This document shows positions 33,492-48,309 of a stretch of DNA of 64,000 nt, in pieces. The notes beneath the pieces were generated by a model that was not told the DNA's origin, ran no database searches, and was given only the letters and a program-made list of their open reading frames with translations. The position numbers and the translations under genes are program-made. Source of the stretch: Poecilobothrus nobilitatus (Eukaryota > Arthropoda > Insecta > Diptera > Dolichopodidae). Position 1 is the first letter of the stretch, and every line of letters begins with the position of its first letter. The stretch spans positions 147,240,177 to 147,304,176 of the forward strand of contig OX352772.1 of assembly GCA_947095535.1 (NCBI GenBank), read 5' to 3'.

Positions 33492-33743
33492 ATGAGTCTA
33501 ACTCTTTATTGGAGAATAGTTACGAGGTATCAAAAATTTTTGCATAATGAATTTGAATCCCACATCAAATATAAATTCGGTGATTATGAAGTGTATCTTA
33601 TGACTCTTTTTGATTCAGGTAGTGTAATCAGCTTTGATCGAGAATACTTCGTACCACCCTATTTAGTTGAGAAGGATAATTATGACTCAGTAAAAGAAAT
33701 TTGTTTTGTTGGTATAAATCTCACATTTCTGACGCTGAATTAA
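33492..33743 (+). CDS. Orphan ORF, function unknown
   Basis: 83 codons, intact, with better-than-background codon complexity: MSLTLYWRIVTRYQKFLHNE, HIKYKFGDYEVYLMTLFDSG, SFDREYFVPPYLVEKDNYDS. The middle looks like a folded beta-rich protein and not AT noise. It sits between D1 and the presumed 5' end of A2 and belongs to neither by similarity. It could be an exon or fragment of a host or viral gene. No family recognised. Confidence 0.35.
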   Translation: MSLTLYWRIVTRYQKFLHNEFESHIKYKFGDYEVYLMTLFDSGSVISFDREYFVPPYLVEKDNYDSVKEICFVGINLTFLTLN

Positions 33744-34070
33744 GTAGACGTGCTAATTTTAAATTTTAAATTCTTTTAATTTCTTTAATTCTTTACCTAT
33801 AGTCATAACTTAAATAAAAAAAAAATATATATATATAAACAAAGCAATAAAAAAAAAAAGTTAATTACATCAAAAATAAAAGAATTTAAAAGAAGTTGAA
33901 CTTATTACTTTTTTTTCTTTAAAAAAAAAACTAGAAAACTGTGCTGTGTTTTTGTGTTAAATATAACAATTACAATATTTGCTGATACAATATTTTAAAT
34001 TTTTATAACTAAAAATAAATTTTTTTATTTTTTTAACTCAATTTAAAAAAAAATAAATAAATAAACAAAC

Positions 34071-36796
<2,726 letters not shown>

Positions 36797-39790
36797 ATAC
36801 GCAAATCTCATCACTTTATCTAACTCGATAAATAAAATAGAAATATCCCAAAATAATAACCAGATAAATAACAATTATCAGTTTACAAATAGTTCGCGAG
36901 GTGGTGGTATATTATTTGCCCTATGTAATACCTTACCTAGTGTACCTGTAATTACTAATACTTTTCAATCATTTGAACACCAATTTATTAAAATTAATTT
37001 AGATACGAGTAATTTATACCTAGCTATTGTTTATTTCCCTTCGAACTCTGACAATTCCTCTTATTCTGAATTTTATAGTGTATATCATAATATCATTTTA
37101 AATATGAATGAGGAGGACTCGATTTTCGTCTTCCAGGGCGATTTTCGTCTCGTAACTTCCAGGGCGAGATTGATTTCGGTCTTATTAGTGAGTTTTATGG
37201 CAATGATTTACATCTGATTATTAGTTATCCCAACAACAATAATAAATTTTTAGATCGTGTATTTTCAAATGCATATGATAGATAACCTTATACTAACCTT
37301 ATAAACCTTTTTACTAACACTAATCATCATAACGCAATCATCTTTGAGTTCTCTACTTTCATTCCACTCTCGAGTAAAACTTACAATAATGAAATTGTAT
37401 ATGATTTCCGAAGTGCTGACTATCAAAGCATTAATAATGCTTTATCATCTACTAACTGGGACGAACTGTTAGCATAACAGGATATCAACTCAATAATCTC
37501 TATCTTTTATTTAAAATTTTTTGAAATTATAAATATTTTTGTACCTAAAATGCGTAAGAAAAACAAAACAACGGAACCATTGTTAGATAGAGAACTTAGG
37601 ACTTTGCGTAACCAGCGCAATAAAATATACAAGAAAATTAAACACACAATAGCAGCAAACGATAACTTATTGAATTCGTACAAACTACTTGCAAATGAAT
37701 TCAAACTGAAAGCTCATACAGCCTATGAAAACTATGTCATTAGTTTAGCCAACAAATTAATTAGTGAACCCAAAAAATTCTTCGAATTTGTCAACATAAA
37801 ACAAAAAATATTCGGCTACCCTAATTCAATGTCCAAGGACAATGCCCGAAAACTATTTGTAACTTTTTTTCCGACAGTTTTCAAAAAGTTTATCTTCCAA
37901 AAGAACAATTTGATATCTCTGCTATTTCTTAGCCCAAATTTGTTAATTACAGATTTGTATCTTTCCGAAAGGGACATTTATGAAGCTATTATGAGCCTTG
38001 ACACAAAAAAGGGTGTCGAACCTGACCTAATCTCTCCACTCTTCTTATATAGTTGTGCTCATTATCTAATTACTCCTTTTCATTTCGTTTTAAATAAATC
38101 GCTTTCGAATGGTGTTTTTCCACATGTGTGGAAATCCTCTCATTTAACTCCCATCTACAAAAAAGGTGAAAGATCATCAGTAGAAAACTATCGAGGTATA
38201 GCCATCCTATCGACTATTCCAAAATTATTCGAAAAAATAGTTGTCGATAAAATTACTCCTGTAATAAAGCCAAACTTAACAAACAACAACACGATTTCAG
38301 AAAAGGTCGTTCCACCACAACGAACTTTATGTTATGCACATCTGAAATTCTGAATAAAATGGAGAAAGCATTTGATCGTGTAGATCATTACACTTTGCTA
38401 AATAAACTTACGACTTTTGGTATATCGGGTTCTTTTTTTGCATGGCTTAACTCTTATTTATCAGAAAGGACACAAAACAATAAATATCAAGGTATATTGT
38501 CCAATATAATCGATGTTACTTCTGGTGTACCTCAAGGTAGCTATTTAGGGCCACTTTTATTCAATATATTTATTTCCGATCTTTCAGTATATTTGGGTGC
38601 CATACCGCACATAGCGTTTGCTGGCGACCTAAAAATATATCAAGTCGTAAATGACAGTTCTTTAATCTGCACTATGACCACTTAATTTCAAGAACAAATA
38701 AAATGTTAGGTTTAATTAAGAGAAAAGCTAAATAATTTAGTGACTTAGCTGTGACAAAAACTCTATATTGTTCGCTAGTTCGTTCTATATTAGAATACGG
38801 TAGTATTATATGGGATCCAGCTTTTCAGATTCATTCTAACAAAATTGAATCAGTTCAAAAACAGTTTCTGTTATTTGCATTAAGAAACCAACATAACCCT
38901 TCAGACTTTTTAAATCTTCCTAGCTACATAACAAGATTTAAATTCTTAAACATGCTCCCCTTGTCCTCACGTAGACAAATATTTTCATCATGTGTTACTT
39001 TTGACATTCTAAATAATAATATTGCTTTACAATCGCTTAATTACAAATTTAGACTTAATGATAGAGTTAGACAAACAAGATACACGAAATTTTTGGTGGA
39101 ATATAAACACAGTATAGAATACGGAAGAAATGAACCGATAAACAGATGTTGTATTATATTCAATAAAATCAGTTATCTCTATTCTTCAACAATTTTCAGA
39201 AATAGTATCAAAAACACTGTATATCAACACTTTTTCAATTTACTAACCTCAGACAATTAATTCTAACCAATTCATAAATATACTTTTCATAAATTTATTC
39301 AAATGTATAATTTTTTTTTTACATTAATTTTCACAAAAAATTTTTTGTAATTTAATTTCATAATTATGTTCGTACATTCATAATTCTACACTAAGTATTT
39401 AAAGCATATTTTGATTATGTCATCAAGTTTTATTTTTATTTTTTTTTCTTTTTAGTAGCACTGTTTATTGTTTGCATACTTACATATCATTAAGAATTAT
39501 AAAGTTTACTTAAGAATTTAAGTTTTTATGTAAGTAATCAAATTTTGTATTGTATAACTTTTATTTTTTAAGTCTGAAATATATTTTTAATATTATACAT
39601 ATTAATTAGTCATTAAGAATTGCAATCATATTTTCAATATTAATGTTATAATGTCTAAAGCTAAAATAATAAATTCTAAAAAAGAAAAAAAAAAAAAATT
39701 TTTTTTCTTCTTTTGTTATTATTTTTTTTTTTTTTAATTTAAATAAATTAAAAATTTTTCAATATATTGTGTTTTTACCAGTTTATCAAA

Positions 39791-40224
39791 TTAATGTTTA
39801 TTTGAATTTATTTGGTTACTTAGATACAAAATACGTATCAACATTGTAACCATTATTATGCCTTGGAATGCTAATTTTATATTTTAGGAAATGTTTCGTT
39901 CTACAAAACCGAAACTCTTCAGTAAGCAAGTAGTATTGATATGCTTAGACAAATCAACTAAGTTTTTACAGATATTTTCAACTTGTCTTATTATTTCACA
40001 GAAGATTTTCTGAAATTTTCTTATAAGTAATAAGACTTGTTGAAATTTAAAACTAGGATTTGTCTAAGCATATCAATACTACTTGCTTACTGAAGAGTTT
40101 CGGTAGTTTTGTAGAACGAAACATTTCCTAAAATATAAAATTAGCATTCCAAGGCATAATAATGGTTACAATGTTGATACGTATTTTGTATCTAAGTAAC
40201 CAAATAATTTCAAATAAACATTAA
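39791..40224. mobile_element. Foldback MITE with TTAA ends (piggyBac type)
   Basis: A 434-bp near-perfect palindrome. The left arm (39791 to about 39955) matches the reverse complement of 40060-40224 almost base for base; the centre (about 39955-40060) is a less perfect continuation. Both ends are TTAA followed by TGTTTATTTGAA as inverted termini. TTAA target sites are the signature of piggyBac-type transposition. The only clear arm difference is a 3-nt indel near the 'gaaactcttcag' word, implying a young insertion. Non-coding. Confidence 0.8.
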
Positions 40225-40230
40225 GTTTCT

Positions 40231-40566
40231 TTACCTCCGTAGATTTTACTGAGTTTCTCAAGCAAACATATAATGTTAAACATATTATGATAGCTACTGA
40301 TTCCCCACATTCTAATGGACAGACAGAGCATATTAATAGAATCATTACCCCCATGATAGCTAAAGAGTCTGAAAATGAAAGCTCGCATAACTGGTATACA
40401 TGTTTGGACAAAGTGGAGTTTGCACCAAATAACTCTTTTAACAAGAGCATAAGTACAACTCCATGTATTTTACTGTTTGGTGTGAATCAGAAGGGCGAGG
40501 TTAATGATGTACTAATAGAATATCTTGAACAAAATAAAATTAAAGTGGACTGCTTCAAAAAATATT
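40231..40566 (+). pseudogene. Gypsy-type integrase fragment
   Basis: Integrase core C-terminal half: TSVDFTEFLKQTYNVKHIMI, ATDSPHSNGQTEHINRII (the N-x-Q-x-E block with the catalytic Glu), LDKVEFAPNNSFNKS, STTPCILLFGVNQKG. Highly characteristic of Ty3/Gypsy integrases. Both sides lack pol or LTR sequence, and the piggyBac-type MITE abuts the upstream end. The frame is intact for 93 codons. Confidence 0.82.
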
Positions 40567-40877
40567 GAAAAAAAAACAAATGATAACAAAGATAAAATGT
40601 ATAAATGTATCTAGTTATTTAAGTAAATGAGTTTTATAAAAGTTTTATAAATGAATTATTACCTAGTTATTTAAGTAAATGAATTATTGTCCAATTTTTT
40701 TTTTTATCATTTACTATACAATTTTTTTCTTATTCTAAAATTATTTACACATTACAATTTTTATTTTTTAAATTAAAATTTTTTTTTTTAATTTTTTTTT
40801 TTATTTTTGATTTAAATTTTTTGAACTACATATTAAATTCTATTTATTAAATTCGAATAATTTTTAGTTTTACAATT
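40567..40877. other. AT-rich spacer
   Basis: No gene. It contains a direct repeat of 'acctagttatttaagtaaatga' (about 40608-40685) and long T runs. It ends in the AATT target site of the DNA transposon. Confidence 0.5.
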
Positions 40878-40914
40878 GTGTAGGTGAGAAACAAAGTTAA
40901 ACTATTCCATGTAG
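40878..40914 (+). repeat. DNA transposon left TIR
   Basis: Starts GTGTAGGTGAG and continues to 'actattcca'. Near-perfect complement of 43715-43751. Confidence 0.85.
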
Positions 40915-41069
40915 AAAATTTTTGAGTAAAATAAAAAATACTTTTAACTTTTTTCCCCATCAAATTGTTTATAAATAAGTTAAGCTAAACGTAAACGTTT
41001 AGTGTTTGGAGTATCTGCTATTAACAATTAAAATCACAAGCTTTCGGTTTGCTTTTTATCAAGCTAAAA

Positions 41070-41160
41070 AATTTGGAATGGTTTCGTTTTGAAAATAACA
41101 ATTGGAATTGTTTTGTTTTGAAAAAATTATTCAGGGAATAGTTTCAGTTTGTTAATAAAA
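41070..41160 (+). repeat. Left subterminal iterated motif
   Basis: Three spaced copies of a 17-bp word: ggaatggtttcgttttga (41077), ggaattgttttgttttga (41104) and ggaatagtttcagtttg (41137). The same word is reversed within the left TIR. Confidence 0.7.
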
Positions 41161-41437
41161 TTAAATTTTCTTATATTTTTAAAGTAACGCATTCTTTGCC
41201 TTTTTTTATTAAATCACATAAATTCCTTTATTACGAACATAAAATAAATAAAAATAAATTAACAAAATATAAAATTTATAAAAAAATAAAAACATAAAAA
41301 GTATGAAATCAGTTAATTTCAAAATTCAATTAAAAAATTTAAATTTTTATAGTCTATACTCAGTCTATACTCTAATAATATTAATTTCAGGACTTTGTTG
41401 CTGGCAAAAATCATCGCCATTAATGTTTTGCAGAAAG

Positions 41438-43244
41438 TCAGCGTTTCCGTTTAATATAAAAATTCAGCTGCTCAATTGATTTCCATTCATTTCCAAAATG
41501 TTTGGAAAGTAGGTTATCAACGTCATTCAGTTTTAAATCATTTACCCTAATGCCAAGAGGCAATCTATCAAGCTTAATTTGGTTTAGATTTCTTCCACGT
41601 TTAATGGTAGACTTATCAACCCTGATGTCCGACCTGTAAAAAACTTCTCCTCTTACGAGAATGCAATTATTTTTCGCTCTTGTTAAATAAAATCTTTTAC
41701 TCTCTTTAAATTTGAAATGCCAGCTGCCAGTAGGCTTACAATTTTTTTCGATTTCCAATTTAAAATCATATACAGGACAATCATCACTTCCTAAGTTTTT
41801 AGTGGTACCAAATTCACTGTAGATTTCTAAATACTCCTCAACATTTACTATGGTCTCCTTTGCCTTTACCTTTTTTTCAATTTGGGCAAAGACCCTGTCG
41901 GCAGGTAAATATGAGTGTCCTGCAATTGGAAATATGATTTCTATTCGTTTTACATGACGTGGAGCTTTTGTCGCTAGCCAATATTGGCACATGCCAACCA
42001 TGATGGAATTTTTGTTTTGGCCTCCACATCCGTCGGCCATTAAACGAATCGTGATTATACCAGTCATGTCTTTATTGTTCAAATATTGGAAAACAGAGGA
42101 TGCAATTTCGTTGGATCCTTTCGCATGACAATTTTCGGTCCAGTAATATAAAAATGTGTTTTCTTTCGCAAGTGCACTTTTTGATGTTCCTTCCACAATT
42201 GCAAACATATATATATATAATTGTCGGCTAAAGTAAGCTGCTTGGTCTGGAAGTTTCGGCAATGGCATATTTTTTTGACAGTCAAAAGAAATCAAAAGTA
42301 AACCATCCTTTTTTTCTTTTAACAGATCATAAAATGACTTAGCTCGACGTTTGTGTATTAATAATTGTGTTTGTAGCTCTTGTTTTATTTTTAAATCTCT
42401 GTCGTACTTCATTCTTTCTCTATAACTTATACAAGTAGAGCACATATCCGTTGCTGGACTTTTAAATCCAATATTAAATTTTTTTACGAATATTTCTCTG
42501 AAAAAACTATATCGCACTTTTTTATCTTGCATTTTCTCATTATACAGTATCCAAATTTTCCTTATTGATAGTTCGCTTGGCAAATATTGGCGTTTAAAAA
42601 TTTGACTACGACAGTAGCGAATTTCAATAGTTTTAAATTGTTTTATAAAATTGATAACGCAATTTCTTTTGTCATCATATTGCTTACTTCTTTTGTCTCC
42701 ACCTCGTTTTTCGATAGGAGCCAGTCCCATTTCAAAATTACGAGAGCAAACACGGTGTAATCTTCCTTTTGTAATCCCAAGTATATTTAAAAATGTTTTT
42801 TGACATACCTTTAAAATAAAATATGTACACAAAATATAATTTCAGTATACCTTAACATTTTTAATGTTTTTGTATACATACTTTTAAAATCAATCCTTTT
42901 TTTGTGCGAATAGTATATTTTACACAAAATTTTTGTTTACTACCTTTTGCTAAACCGCGACCAGTTCTTTTTGGAGCAGTAATTTGGCAATAAGTTAACA
43001 AAAAAGCATCTTGCGACATTTTAGCTGGTATCATGTAAAATGCATCTGAAAATTTTAATGCATCGGCAGGTTTCAGTTGTTTGCATTTGAATCCACTTTT
43101 TTCTTTGTGTTGGCATTTAGGCATTTCTGGTAAATTTTTCCTTTTATACCGCTGAATTTTTGCAATGGTCTGCTTACGATTTTTGATATTAATTTTTCTT
43201 TTGCGCGGATAATCAGTTTCGACAGGATATTCCAAAGATTCCAT
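41438..43244 (-). CDS. Transposase, two exons, intact (DDE-like, DUF7869-type)
   Basis: Exon 1 43244-42882 (121 codons) and exon 2 42808-41438 (456 codons plus stop), joined in phase 0 by a 73-nt GT-AG intron. Exon 1 is basic (DYPRKRKINIKNRKQTIAKI) with a Cys/His pair and TGRGLAKGSKQKF. Exon 2 contains GGDKRSKQYDDKRN, a Cys cluster (DMCSTCISYRERM), LLISFDCQKNMPLPKLPDQ (first Asp), TENCHAKGSNEIASS, IRLMADGCGGQNKNS (second Asp) and IFPIAGHSYLPADRVFAQIE. These are the core words of a widespread insect family with an RNase H-fold DDE catalytic domain; the superfamily label is from memory. No frameshift anywhere. Confidence 0.85.
42809..42881 (-). other. Intron in transposase gene
   Basis: Donor GTATGT after codon AAA and acceptor ...TTTTAAAG before GTATGTCAA; 73 nt. 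The acceptor side repeats the donor's GTATGT, so coding resumes with the same two codons (V, C) that a read-through would begin with. Confidence 0.85.
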
Positions 43245-43439
43245 TTTCTAATATTAACGTATATTTTTTTATATTTATTCAAATACATAATTAAAATAAT
43301 AATATAGATATTATAATATTAAGATATTCTACTTACTTATAAAAACACCTCTTTCTTTTATGGAGTATAAATTGCAAATGTGAATTATATAAACATAACT
43401 CTGACAGTTTCAAATTTTCGCGCCAAAAATTAATAAAAT

Positions 43440-43735
43440 AATAGAACACAGGAATAGTTCTGTTTTGATAATAAATAATACGATTGTAAGTAACAGATAT
43501 ATAGGAATAGTTTTGTTTTGTTTCGATATAATTTTGCATGGAATAGTTTAGTTTTGTTTCCACCATGTAAGTGGAATAGTTCTATTTTGAAAAAAAAACG
43601 TACATTTTAAAGCTGATTTTCTCAGGAATGGTTTTACATAGAAAAAAGTTGAATATATCCAAATGTTGCATTTTTCTAGCAGAATTTTTCTGGATATTTA
43701 ACTTTTTTTTTTTGAAAAATGGAATAGTTCAACTT
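43440..43735 (+). repeat. Right subterminal iterated motif
   Basis: Six copies of the GGAATAGTT(T/C)(T/C)(G/A)TTTTG-like word at about 43452, 43503, 43540, 43572, 43627 and 43722, the last merging with the TIR. Likely transposase-binding sites (inference from spacing and presence at both ends). Confidence 0.7.
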
Positions 43736-43751
43736 TGTTTCTCACCTACAC
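43715..43751 (-). repeat. DNA transposon right TIR
   Basis: Ends CTCACCTACAC, complementary to 40878-40914. Confidence 0.85.
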
Positions 43752-43755
43752 AATT

Positions 43756-44452
43756 ATAACTTCTAATTAAACGCGCTCGGTTGGTTTTGTTTACTTTAAT
43801 TTACATTTATTTTTTATTTCTTATTTCATCTTAAAATCAATTTGTCGTAAACAAAACAATTTTATATCTATCTCCCTCCCACCCGTATGATGGATGCTGG
43901 AGTTCTTCTTTCATTCTCAATTCGCTCAATTTTTTTTTTTAATACCACCATAGTACCGTAATTTAATTTATTAATTTCTGGTGGTAAGTTTTGCTTTTGG
44001 TGAGTTTGTGGTTGTACCTGCATTCAATAAGGCCACTTAAAAGTGTATATTAAAAACTGTTGAACGTTGTTATAAACCGTTTGCTCGCTCAAAGCAAAAT
44101 ATTAAAATATTAAAATTAAAATATTAAAATTATTAGTACGATATCAAGGTATTGATATTGTTAATAATTTATTTTAAAGTGTTGTCAAGTTCGGGTTATT
44201 TAAATCGTACACTTATACTTTTGATTTCGATTTTAATTTTGATTAAATTTTAATTTTTGTTCATTTAAATTTTTACTGTCATCTTAAATTACATACTTTA
44301 ATTTATTTTAATTCAGATTTTGATTTTGGTTAATCTTGGTTTTATTTACAATTTGATTCTATTTTAATTCCGATTTTGATTATAATTTTAAATTAAATTT
44401 AAATTTTAACGTTATTCTGGTTTTTTTTTTATTGCTTTTTGTTTTGCATTAA
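43756..44452. other. AT-rich spacer or B1 leader
   Basis: No ORF. It contains repeated 'aaaatattaaaat' (44095-44130) and 'gattttaattttgattaaattttaatt' style repeats (44225-44405). It probably includes the 5' UTR of family B copy B1, whose start could not be placed. Confidence 0.4.
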
Positions 44453-47227
44453 TTGTTTTCTAACAAAATTACCAATTTTAATATTAATTTCTGTAATATA
44501 CGCGGGTTGCAAACGAATTTTCATGCCGTCGAGTGCCATCTTAGTCCAATTAAACCAGAAATTTTAGCCCTATGTGAAACACAAGTCAGTAATCACAATG
44601 GTAACTTTAATGTTACCGGCTACTCACTTATTTCACACTTCGTACCCAAAAGAGGTATCGCTGTCTATATAAAAAATGACATTGCTTGAAACACACTTCC
44701 AAAATATAAATGTTCTAGCCCAACCTTCCACTACATTTGGGTAAAAATTCTCGTTGGAAAGCATGTCATACATTTCTGTTTTCTATACAGATCACCCAAC
44801 TTAAATGAACAAGAAACTGCTATGCAAATTGAAAATCTACCGAACCAGATCAATGAAATTTTGGACGCATCTCCAGAATCTGAAATTGTTCTGGCGGGAG
44901 ATTTCAACATTCATAACAGGGACTGGCTTCATTTTCGAGCTTCATCAATTTTCGAGCAACATCTCCCCGAGCCAAAAATCAATTGGGAAACAAGTTGAAC
45001 TATTCTCCACACTGTTCCACCTTTCTCAACTTCTCCAAAATCCCACTAGGATCCCGGACCGTGCTGATCAAGAAGATCACCTCTTGGATCTGTTGCTCAC
45101 CTCACACCCTGAAAAATATGTGGTTTCAGTTGGTTGCCCCCTGGGTAATTCCGATCATTGTTTGGTTAAGACAAGTTACCGGGTAAGCCCAATCCCCAAT
45201 CAGAGGTCCCCTCCCAAAAAATTAGTTTGGCGCTACAGCCATGCTAACTGGGAGGATCTTAACAACTTTTTTAGAACATTTGATTGGTCATTCTGCTTCC
45301 GTAATAAGAATGTTAACTTTGCTGCAAATGCGATTAGTGAAACTATTTTACTTGGAATGAGGTTATTCATTCTTTTACGAGGCGGACCAAATCTTGGTTT
45401 AATGGCATTTGCAAAGAAGCCATTTTTAGAAAAGAGGAGGCTTTTAAACTGTATCAAAGCAATAGATCGGAGGCTCACAGGGCCCAAGGGTTGAAACGTA
45501 AGGTCATCCACATGCCAAAGAATAGCAAATCCTTTTGGATATTTGCTAATAGTCTAAAAGAAGACGTTAGAGGGTCTTCTTTTCCACCACTTGTTGATAA
45601 TAATAACAAAACAGTATCAGATTCCAGAGAGAAAGCGAACTTATTTGGCAAGCAGTTCGTTTCTAATTCGACACTGCCACAGTCAGCTCAGATGCCACCT
45701 TCTGTTCCCCGAGTTGGCTGCTCCTTTGGAAAAATTTACTTTAGGACGCGGGCGGTGATGAAAATCTTGAAAAATCTTGATACAAATAAGTCAGCCGGTC
45801 CAGATGGTATAAACACCGTGGTGCTTAAAAATACCTACTCCAGTATTTCAAAACCTCTGCGCAACCTTTTCTACCTCTCCTTCACTTCGGGTATTCATCC
45901 TACCCAATGGAAGGTTGCACATGTTTTCCCAATTCCCAAAAAAGGTAATAAAAGCGATTCCTCCAACTACCACCCTATTGCTATAACTTCGGTCCTCTCC
46001 AAAGTAATGGAAAAAATTGTGCACCAAAAGCTTGTGAAATACCTGGATCACAAAGGTCTGCTTCATGATCGTCAATATGGGTTCAGAGCCCGTCGTTCAA
46101 CCGGTGATCTCATGACTTACCTTTGTGAGAAGCTAAGCATTAGCCTTCATCATTCTGGTGAATCTGATGTTGTGGCTCTTGATAATTCTAAGGCTTTCGA
46201 TCGAGTTTGGCACGATGCTCTATTGGCAAAATGCAAAGCAGTAGGTCTAGGTAGGGTCTTTCTAAAATGGATTGGAGATTTCCTTTCGAATCGTACGATT
46301 CGTGTACTGGTCGATGGATATTCATCTGACAAATTCAAAATAAATGTCCCTCAAGGATCAGTTTTATCCCCCACTCTTTTCTTAATATTTATCAATGACC
46401 TACTTTCTTTAACCTCCAATCCGATCCATAGTTTCGCAGACGACAGCACCCTTGTAGCTTCCTATGAATTTCATAGCCGCTGTAACACTAAGATTAATAT
46501 AGCATCAAAAAATTTCACTATTAGTGAGCTAAATAACGATTTAGCCAAAATTCAAAAATGGGGTGAAGTCAACAGAGTTATTTTCAACACGAAAAAAACC
46601 CAATGCTGTCTGATCTCGCGAAAAATTGCCACTACTATTCCCAACCTATTATTTTAGGGAGAGGTTTTGCAGCATTCAACAGATTTAAACATGTTGGGTA
46701 TCGAGTTAAACCAAAAATTGACTTGGTCAAATCACATTTTTGGTATAGCTAAGGATGCAGCTAAATGTTTGGGTTTTTTGTATCGCTGCAAAACTTATTT
46801 TTCTGCATCCGATCTTCTCAATATCTATAAAACGTACATTCGGCCGAAAATGGAGTAAAATGCACACATTTGGGCTGCAGGCCCTCAAACAGCGCTGGGT
46901 TACCTAGATAATGTGCAAAACAGAGCTATTCGTCTTATCAACGACCCCAGTGTAACTTCAATACTCACTCCACTCAGTCATCGTCGCACAGTTGCGTCAC
47001 TAACCTTGTTTTATAGATATCTCGTAGCTATTAACACCTGCTCGAATGAATTAAAACAGTTAATGCCTCCGCTCAAAGTTTTCCAGCGAGAAAAAAGGCG
47101 GGCAGCAGAAGCTCATCCCTACCATGTAGAGATTTCAAGATGGCGAAATACAGCTTATGGAAATTCGTTTGTCATGCGCACGTTCCGCCTGTGGAACCAT
47201 ATACCATCGCATGGATATCCCCCATAA
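44453..47227 (+). pseudogene. Family B (B1) endonuclease and reverse transcriptase
   Basis: Endonuclease: NINFCNIRGLQTNFHAVECH, ILALCETQV, then after frame changes VLAGDFNIHNRDW (44890) and CPLGNSDHCLVKTSYR (45136). RT (45491-46657, open for 388 codons): ILKNLDTNKSAGPDGINTV, SNYHPIAITSVLSKVMEK, QYGFRARRSTGDLMTYL, motif A VVALDNSKAFDRVWHD, motif B VPQGSVLSPTLFLIFINDL, motif C SFADDSTLVAS. Two further frames complete the C-terminus (LGIELNQKLTWSNHI, 46667-46858; RAIRLINDPSVTS, 46913-47227). The RT core and FADD are intact; breaks lie at 44688, 45494, 46657 and 46856. A Jockey-superfamily RT. Confidence 0.87.
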
Positions 47228-47441
47228 TCCAAATTTTCCAATTATAATTTCCCCAATTATCCTTCCCACATCCCTATTCCCAAAACCAAACTGTACATTC
47301 GTATTAAAGGTTCCATCCTAAAGTTTGGTTTTAAAAGGTGGGTGGTTTTGGTTATTTAAAGTCCAACACTACCCTGAGGAAGCACGTGCAATTCCTCTTG
47401 GTGACTTTCGAGTTTTCCACCAACCCTCGTAAAAAAAAAAA
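44453..47441 (+). mobile_element. Non-LTR family B, copy B1
   Basis: The longest family B copy: endonuclease and RT ORF, GC-richer than its surroundings, then a 3' UTR (47228-47441) ending in a 12-A tail. No ORF1 was found upstream, so family B may have one ORF or be 5'-truncated here. Other copies are at 1-172, 51657-54240 and 55580-59715. Confidence 0.82.
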
Positions 47442-48309
47442 AGGTAAATGAATTAATATCTAATTTATGTTATCTAATTATCTCGTGCTTTTATTATGTG
47501 TATACAATACATACATATATTTTTATATAAAATGTTTAATTTAACATTTCGGTTGAATTGTGTCACAATTAATAATTCCCCTAAAATAGAAGAGAAAACT
47601 ATTTTGCTTTATTATAAAGTTAATTGAAAAAAATTACCTTAATTAAATCCGTATTTGCGTTCTTTAGTCTTGAAACCCTCTAATTTTTTAGTATTTTAAT
47701 ATATTTTTCTCACGCTGTTAAGGTAATAATTAATCAAATTTTTTATATAATTATATCTTTGAAAAATCCCAGTTTGCTAAATTTATTTTACTGTTAACAA
47801 AATACCTCGTTGACATTTAAGAAATAAACAAGCGTCAAATGCTGTAAAGGGGTTCTTAGACATTCGTTACACAAGTACTAAGTAGTTAATTTTTTTCTTT
47901 TCTTTTCTATCAATTTTTTTCTTTTCTTTTTCTATCTCTTCTATTTTTAAACTACCTATTTATAAATTTAAAAAAAATAATAATAATAAAATACTGTGTA
48001 CGCACATATAATAAATACGCACGTATACGCACACGTTTAATATAATAGTAATAAAAGTTTAAAAGGATTAAAAAAATTTTTAGAATAATTGAGGCGATTA
48101 TTTCAGGTTGGCCGAGTTTATAAAAATTTGTCGGATCAGCCTAATAGTAATTAGTATTTTGTAATAGACTTAGAGTAGAATAATAGAATTAAGTACATAG
48201 TACATAATATATTATATATGAAAATGAAATATAAATCAGTTAATAAGTTAACTTCGAAACAATCGGTTGTTTCCTTTAATTTTTCATAAAGAGACAAAGC
48301 TTACAACTT
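47442..48309. other. AT-rich spacer
   Basis: No gene recognised. It includes a 'tttcttttct' pyrimidine tract (47890-47945) and a run of 'cgcacgtatacgcacacg' near 48015. Confidence 0.5.

Larger units (their letters stand above)
40878..43751. mobile_element. Complete DNA transposon, 2.87 kb, intact transposase
   Basis: The termini GTGTAGGTGAGAAACAAAGT (40878 on) and its reverse complement (ending 43751) form inverted repeats of about 37 bp with one or two mismatches. They are flanked by AATT on both sides (40874-40877, 43752-43755), a candidate 4-bp target duplication. Between them lies a single minus-strand two-exon gene encoding a 577-residue transposase without stops. Iterated GGAATAGTTTTGTTTTG-like words crowd both subterminal regions. 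All parts needed for autonomy appear present. Confidence 0.85.

Noticed and set aside
44983..45186. Separate small ORF inside the B1 endonuclease
   Set aside because: Other-frame reading of the endonuclease linker; the frame holding SDHCLV is the coding one.
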